Part shown: positions 5,782-8,391 of the stretch, piece by piece
How the letters are laid out: each line of letters starts with the position of its first letter
Numbering within the stretch: the stretch's first letter is position 1
Assembly: GCA_031272575.1 (NCBI GenBank)
Contig: JAISTO010000095.1
Coordinates: forward strand, 1-8,391
Direction of reading: 5' to 3'
DNA from: Treponema sp.
Lineage (GTDB): Bacteria > Spirochaetota > Spirochaetia > Treponematales > Breznakiellaceae
DNA length: 8,391 bases
The notes under the pieces: generated by a model
Told to the model about the DNA's origin: nothing
The model's database searches: none
What the model saw: only the letters and a program-made list of their open reading frames with translations
Program-made: the position numbers and the translations under genes

Positions 5782-5796
5782 GCTCGTGCCGGCCCC

Positions 5797-8259
5797 CTAC
5801 ACAAGGGTCCTCGCTATGCGGACTATATCCGCGAAGACGCCGCCGGCGGTCACCTGCGCGCCCGCGCCGGGGCCCTTGATTACCATGGGAAGAGTCGCGT
5901 AGCGGTCGGTGCGGATGACGACGATGTTATCCGAGTCCGTCAGCGAGAGGAAGGGGCTGCCGGCGCCCTCCTCCCGGAGCGCGAGACGGGCCGAGCCCTC
6001 CTCGATGACGGCCATGTAGCGGAGCACCCTGCCCGCGGCGGCGGCGGCGGCGCGGCGCACCTCGAAGGCCGCGTCAGCCTTTTCCAGTTCCCGAAAGAAC
6101 GCCTCGGTGTCCGGCGCCTCGAAACAGGCCGCCGGCAGGATAGGCTCTATGGCCACCGAGGAAAACTCGAGTGGGAAGCCGCACTCCCGCGCCAGGATGA
6201 GCGCCTTGCGGGCCGCGTCCATGGCGTTGAGGTCGTCCCGCGGATCGGGTTCCGTGTAGCCGCGCTCCTTCGCCTCGCGCACGAGCGCGGAGAAGGGTTT
6301 GCTGCCATCAAAATTGTTGAAAATGAAGGAGAGGGTCCCGGAGAGCACGGCCTCGATACGGCGCACACGGTCGCCCGAATGGAAGAGGTCCCGCAGCGTG
6401 GAGATGACCGGCAGGCCCGCGCAGACCGTGGTCTCGTAGAGGTAGGGGATGCCCCGCTCGCGGGACGAGCCGGTGAGCGCGAGGTAGCGCGCGAGGGGGC
6501 CGGCGTTCGCCCGCTTGTTCGGGGTAACCACCGCAATCGCCGCGCCCAGCGCCTCCGCGTAGACGCCCGCCACGTCCTCGCTCGCCGTGCAGTCGCAGAA
6601 GGCCGCGTTCGGCAGGTTCATCGCCTTCATCCGCTCGATGAAGGCATCGAGGCGGTAAGGCTGGCCATCACTCTTTAAGCGTTCTTTTATGGTGACCGGA
6701 TCGAGGCCATCCCCGTCAAAAAGCATTTTTTTGGAATTGGCCGCGCCCACCAGGTTGATGCGGATCTGGTCCTCCGCGGCAAGCATATCCTTGTGACTGC
6801 CGATCTGTTCGGCAAGAGTACCCCCGATAAGCCCCAGGCCCACGAGGAAAAGATTGACCGACCTGACGCCGGAAAAGAAGAAGGCCTCGTGCACCGCGTT
6901 CATGGCCTTTGCCTCGTCCTGGCGGGATATCACGGCGGAGATGTTGAGTTCGCTCGAGCCCTGCGCGATGGCCACCACGTTGATGCCGTTCCGCCCCAGC
7001 GCGTGGAAGACCTTGCCCGAGACGCCGGTGGCGCGTTTCATGCGCGCGCCCACGACCGCCACGATGGACAGGTCCCCCTCGGTAATCGGCGCGTCGATGA
7101 TGCCGCGCGCGATCTCGCCCGCGAACTCCTCCTGCAGCGCCTCCTCCGCGGAGGCCGCGTCCGCGGGCAGTATCGCGGCGCAGATAGAGTACTCGCTCGA
7201 ACTCTGGGTGATCAGGATGACGTTGATGGCCCGCCGCGCGAGCGCGCCGAAGAAGCGCGCGGAAAAGCCGGCGACCCCCACCATGCCGGCCCCTTGCAGG
7301 CGCAGGAGGGAGACCCCGCTGTAGAGGCTGATCCCCCGGATGGGGAAGGGGCTTGGCCCCGCGTCCCGCACGATGCGGGTGCCCGGGCCCTCGGGCCGGA
7401 AGGTGTTCCGTATCCAGATGGGGATGTTTTTTTCGAGGCTCGGCTGTATGGTGGGTGGATAGAGCACCTTGGCCCCGAAGTGGGACAGTTCCATCGCCTC
7501 CTCGTAGGAGATGCTCTCGATTAAGAGGCAGCCCTTCACCATGCGCGGGTCGCTCGTGAGGATGCCGTCCACATCCGTCCAGATTTCGACCACCTCCGCG
7601 CCCAGGGCCGCGCCGAAGATGGCGGCGCTGAGGTCCGAGCCCCCGCGCCCCAGGGTCGTGGGTATCCCCTCGGGCGTAGCCCCGATGAAGCCGGTGACCA
7701 CCTGTAAGGGGGAATTCCCCCCGGCCGCGAGCCTGTCGAAGTAGGCGCGTATGTTCCGGTAGGTCTCGGCCTCGAGGAAGCGCGCCTTGCCGAAGGCCCC
7801 GTCAGTAACGACGAGGCCCCGCGCGTCCAGCGCCTCCGCCGGAAGGCTCTTTTCGCTGAAGATCGCGGCCAGCGTGAGGGCCGAAAGCCGCTCCCCAAAG
7901 CCCATGACCCGATCGAGCGCCCGCGGGGACAGTTCCCGCAGGGCCGCTATGCCCGCGCTAAGGGTATGCAGTTCCGAAAGGAGGCCGTCGATGGCCGCGG
8001 CCGTCCGCGCCAGGGCCCCCTGCGAAAGAAAGCGGGAGGCCATGTCGAGGTGCCGCTCCCGCAGCGGGGCAAGGTCCGGCATTTTGCCCCGCTCCGCCTC
8101 CCGTGCCAGCGCGATGAGGCTGTCCGTCACCTTTGAAAACGCGGACACCACCACGGCCCGCGTACGCCCCCGATGCGCGTCATCGCGGAGTATGTGGAGT
8201 ATCCGCTCTATGCCCTCGGCACTCCCCACCGACGTGCCGCCGAATTTTGCTATCAGCAT
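5797..8259 (-). CDS. thrA: Bifunctional aspartokinase / homoserine dehydrogenase
   Basis: This enzyme catalyses the first step (aspartate to aspartyl-phosphate) and third step (aspartate semialdehyde to homoserine) of the aspartate pathway in the cytoplasm. The 820 residues equal the length of E. coli ThrA. Aspartokinase: KFGGTSVGS (5-13), GRGGSDLSAA (204-213), WTDVDGILTSDPR (227-239) and SHFGAKVLYPPTIQP (259-273). Two ACT domains at about 317-460, with ITQSSSEYSI and IAQGSSELNI, make feedback inhibition likely (threonine in characterised ThrA enzymes). Homoserine dehydrogenase: NAD(P)-binding GLGLIGG (474-480), TPNKR (579-583), SGTLSFIFN (640-648) and GYTEPDPRDDLN (667-678) with the catalytic-site Asp/Lys environment. 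All key motifs are present. ATG at 8259 puts KFGGTS at the usual position; no upstream in-frame start or Shine-Dalgarno exists. MetL is the alternative fusion; one window cannot exclude it. No thr operon partners follow, only the start-less frame. Confidence 0.96.
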   Translation of the reverse strand: MLIAKFGGTSVGSAEGIERILHILRDDAHRGRTRAVVVSAFSKVTDSLIALAREAERGKMPDLAPLRERHLDMASRFLSQGALARTAAAIDGLLSELHTLSAGIAALRELSPRALDRVMGFGERLSALTLAAIFSEKSLPAEALDARGLVVTDGAFGKARFLEAETYRNIRAYFDRLAAGGNSPLQVVTGFIGATPEGIPTTLGRGGSDLSAAIFGAALGAEVVEIWTDVDGILTSDPRMVKGCLLIESISYEEAMELSHFGAKVLYPPTIQPSLEKNIPIWIRNTFRPEGPGTRIVRDAGPSPFPIRGISLYSGVSLLRLQGAGMVGVAGFSARFFGALARRAINVILITQSSSEYSICAAILPADAASAEEALQEEFAGEIARGIIDAPITEGDLSIVAVVGARMKRATGVSGKVFHALGRNGINVVAIAQGSSELNISAVISRQDEAKAMNAVHEAFFFSGVRSVNLFLVGLGLIGGTLAEQIGSHKDMLAAEDQIRINLVGAANSKKMLFDGDGLDPVTIKERLKSDGQPYRLDAFIERMKAMNLPNAAFCDCTASEDVAGVYAEALGAAIAVVTPNKRANAGPLARYLALTGSSRERGIPYLYETTVCAGLPVISTLRDLFHSGDRVRRIEAVLSGTLSFIFNNFDGSKPFSALVREAKERGYTEPDPRDDLNAMDAARKALILARECGFPLEFSSVAIEPILPAACFEAPDTEAFFRELEKADAAFEVRRAAAAAAGRVLRYMAVIEEGSARLALREEGAGSPFLSLTDSDNIVVIRTDRYATLPMVIKGPGAGAQVTAGGVFADIVRIARTLV

Positions 8260-8265
8260 AGGGGG

Positions 8266-8294
8266 AGTGTAACGCGTTTTGCGGGGGGAGTCAA
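8266..8294 (-). promoter_or_regulatory. Sigma-70-type promoter of thrA, predicted leaderless
   Basis: On the minus strand TTGACT (8294-8289), a 17-bp spacer and TACACT (8271-8266) form a good core promoter. Only six bases (CCCCCT) separate the -10 from the thrA ATG, so the predicted +1 is the A of ATG at 8259. No ribosome-binding site is present, in contrast to fliM, fliY, ychF and the lipoprotein gene. Confidence 0.7.
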
Positions 8295-8301
8295 GGGGTC
8301 A

Positions 8302-8334
8302 TGGGGAGTAGGGAATGGGGAGTGGGGAGTAGGG
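8302..8334 (+). repeat. 7-bp G-rich tandem repeat (TRGGGAR)
   Basis: Four complete heptamers lie at 8302-8308 (TGGGGAG), 8309-8315 (TAGGGAA), 8316-8322 (TGGGGAG) and 8323-8329 (TGGGGAG), followed by a partial TAGGG to 8334. The five G-runs of 3-4 bases with 3-4-base loops also fit a G-quadruplex pattern on the plus strand, which is the template strand for thrA. It lies just upstream of the thrA -35 box. Heptameric G/A-rich repeats resemble the short tandem repeats described in cyanobacterial genomes, but no family assignment is claimed. Confidence 0.75.
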
Positions 8335-8350
8335 TGCGCGTTGCAAGTGG

Positions 8351-8391
8351 GTTGCGCGTACTCCGTGAAACTATCCGGTAGTCTGCGCAAC
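8351..8391. repeat. Inverted repeat at the window end
   Basis: GTTGCGC (8351-8357) and GCGCAAC (8385-8391) are perfect 7-bp inverted arms, 27 bp apart. Inside them ACTA (8370-8373) and TAGT (8379-8382) form a second small pair around TCCGG. GTTGC and TGCGC also recur just before (8335-8344). The arms may continue past the window edge. No gene is visible in 8260-8391; an end-of-gene hairpin or an intergenic repeat family are both possible. Confidence 0.4.

Noticed and set aside
5353..6678. 441-codon plus-strand frame opposite thrA
   Set aside because: It is antisense to conserved homoserine dehydrogenase motifs and the start-less frame; composition is Arg/Gly/Ala-rich without any domain pattern, as expected in GC-rich DNA.
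6793..7524. 243-codon plus-strand frame opposite the ThrA ACT and kinase regions
   Set aside because: Shadow of thrA codon bias; no recognisable motif and no ribosome site.

Overview
This is a GC-rich window, apart from a few AT-rich intergenic patches. It most likely comes from a spirochaete, probably a Treponema-type lineage. The main reason is the FliM/FliY pair: FliY carries an N-terminal CheY-binding-type motif, a CheC-like middle and a C-terminal SpoA domain. Sigma-70-like promoters and a lipoprotein with a loose lipobox fit this. Species cannot be named from the window, and no mobile element, CRISPR array, tRNA or rRNA is visible.

Layout. From 2787 leftwards to the window edge, on the minus strand, runs a tightly packed operon: fliM, fliY, a small PilZ-like gene and the first 119 codons of aspartate ammonia-lyase (aspA). 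The junctions are a 4-bp ATGA overlap, a 2-bp gap and a 4-bp gap. The operon therefore couples two flagellar C-ring switch subunits to a PilZ protein and a fumarate-producing enzyme. Divergent from it, after a 131-bp spacer with two back-to-back sigma-70 promoters, is the translation-associated ATPase gene ychF (plus, 2919-4043). Next is a structured leader with two GC-rich hairpins, then an unrecognised 310-residue probable lipoprotein (plus, 4179-5111). Convergent to it on the minus strand is an open frame (5089-5781) for a beta-sandwich-like protein with no normal start codon. Upstream of that, same strand and same frame, is thrA (5797-8259), a full-length aspartokinase/homoserine dehydrogenase. 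Its promoter places the predicted transcription start exactly on the ATG. The right edge (8260-8391) holds that promoter, a G-rich 7-bp tandem repeat and an inverted repeat.

How the genes connect. FliM and FliY form the switch of the flagellar motor and receive CheY-P. FliY keeps one exact CheC-type phosphatase motif, plus a second with the same spacing but both catalytic residues replaced. PilZ proteins often modulate motors, but this one lacks the usual c-di-GMP-binding arginines. AspA makes fumarate, a metabolite reported to affect motor switching in other bacteria, so its place in this operon may be functional. AspA and ThrA both use aspartate, one for catabolism and one for threonine/methionine/lysine-branch synthesis, but they are in separate transcription units.

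The observations most worth checking are the FliY active-site asymmetry, the fliM-fliY-pilZ-aspA operon, the leaderless thrA, and the start-less frame behind thrA.
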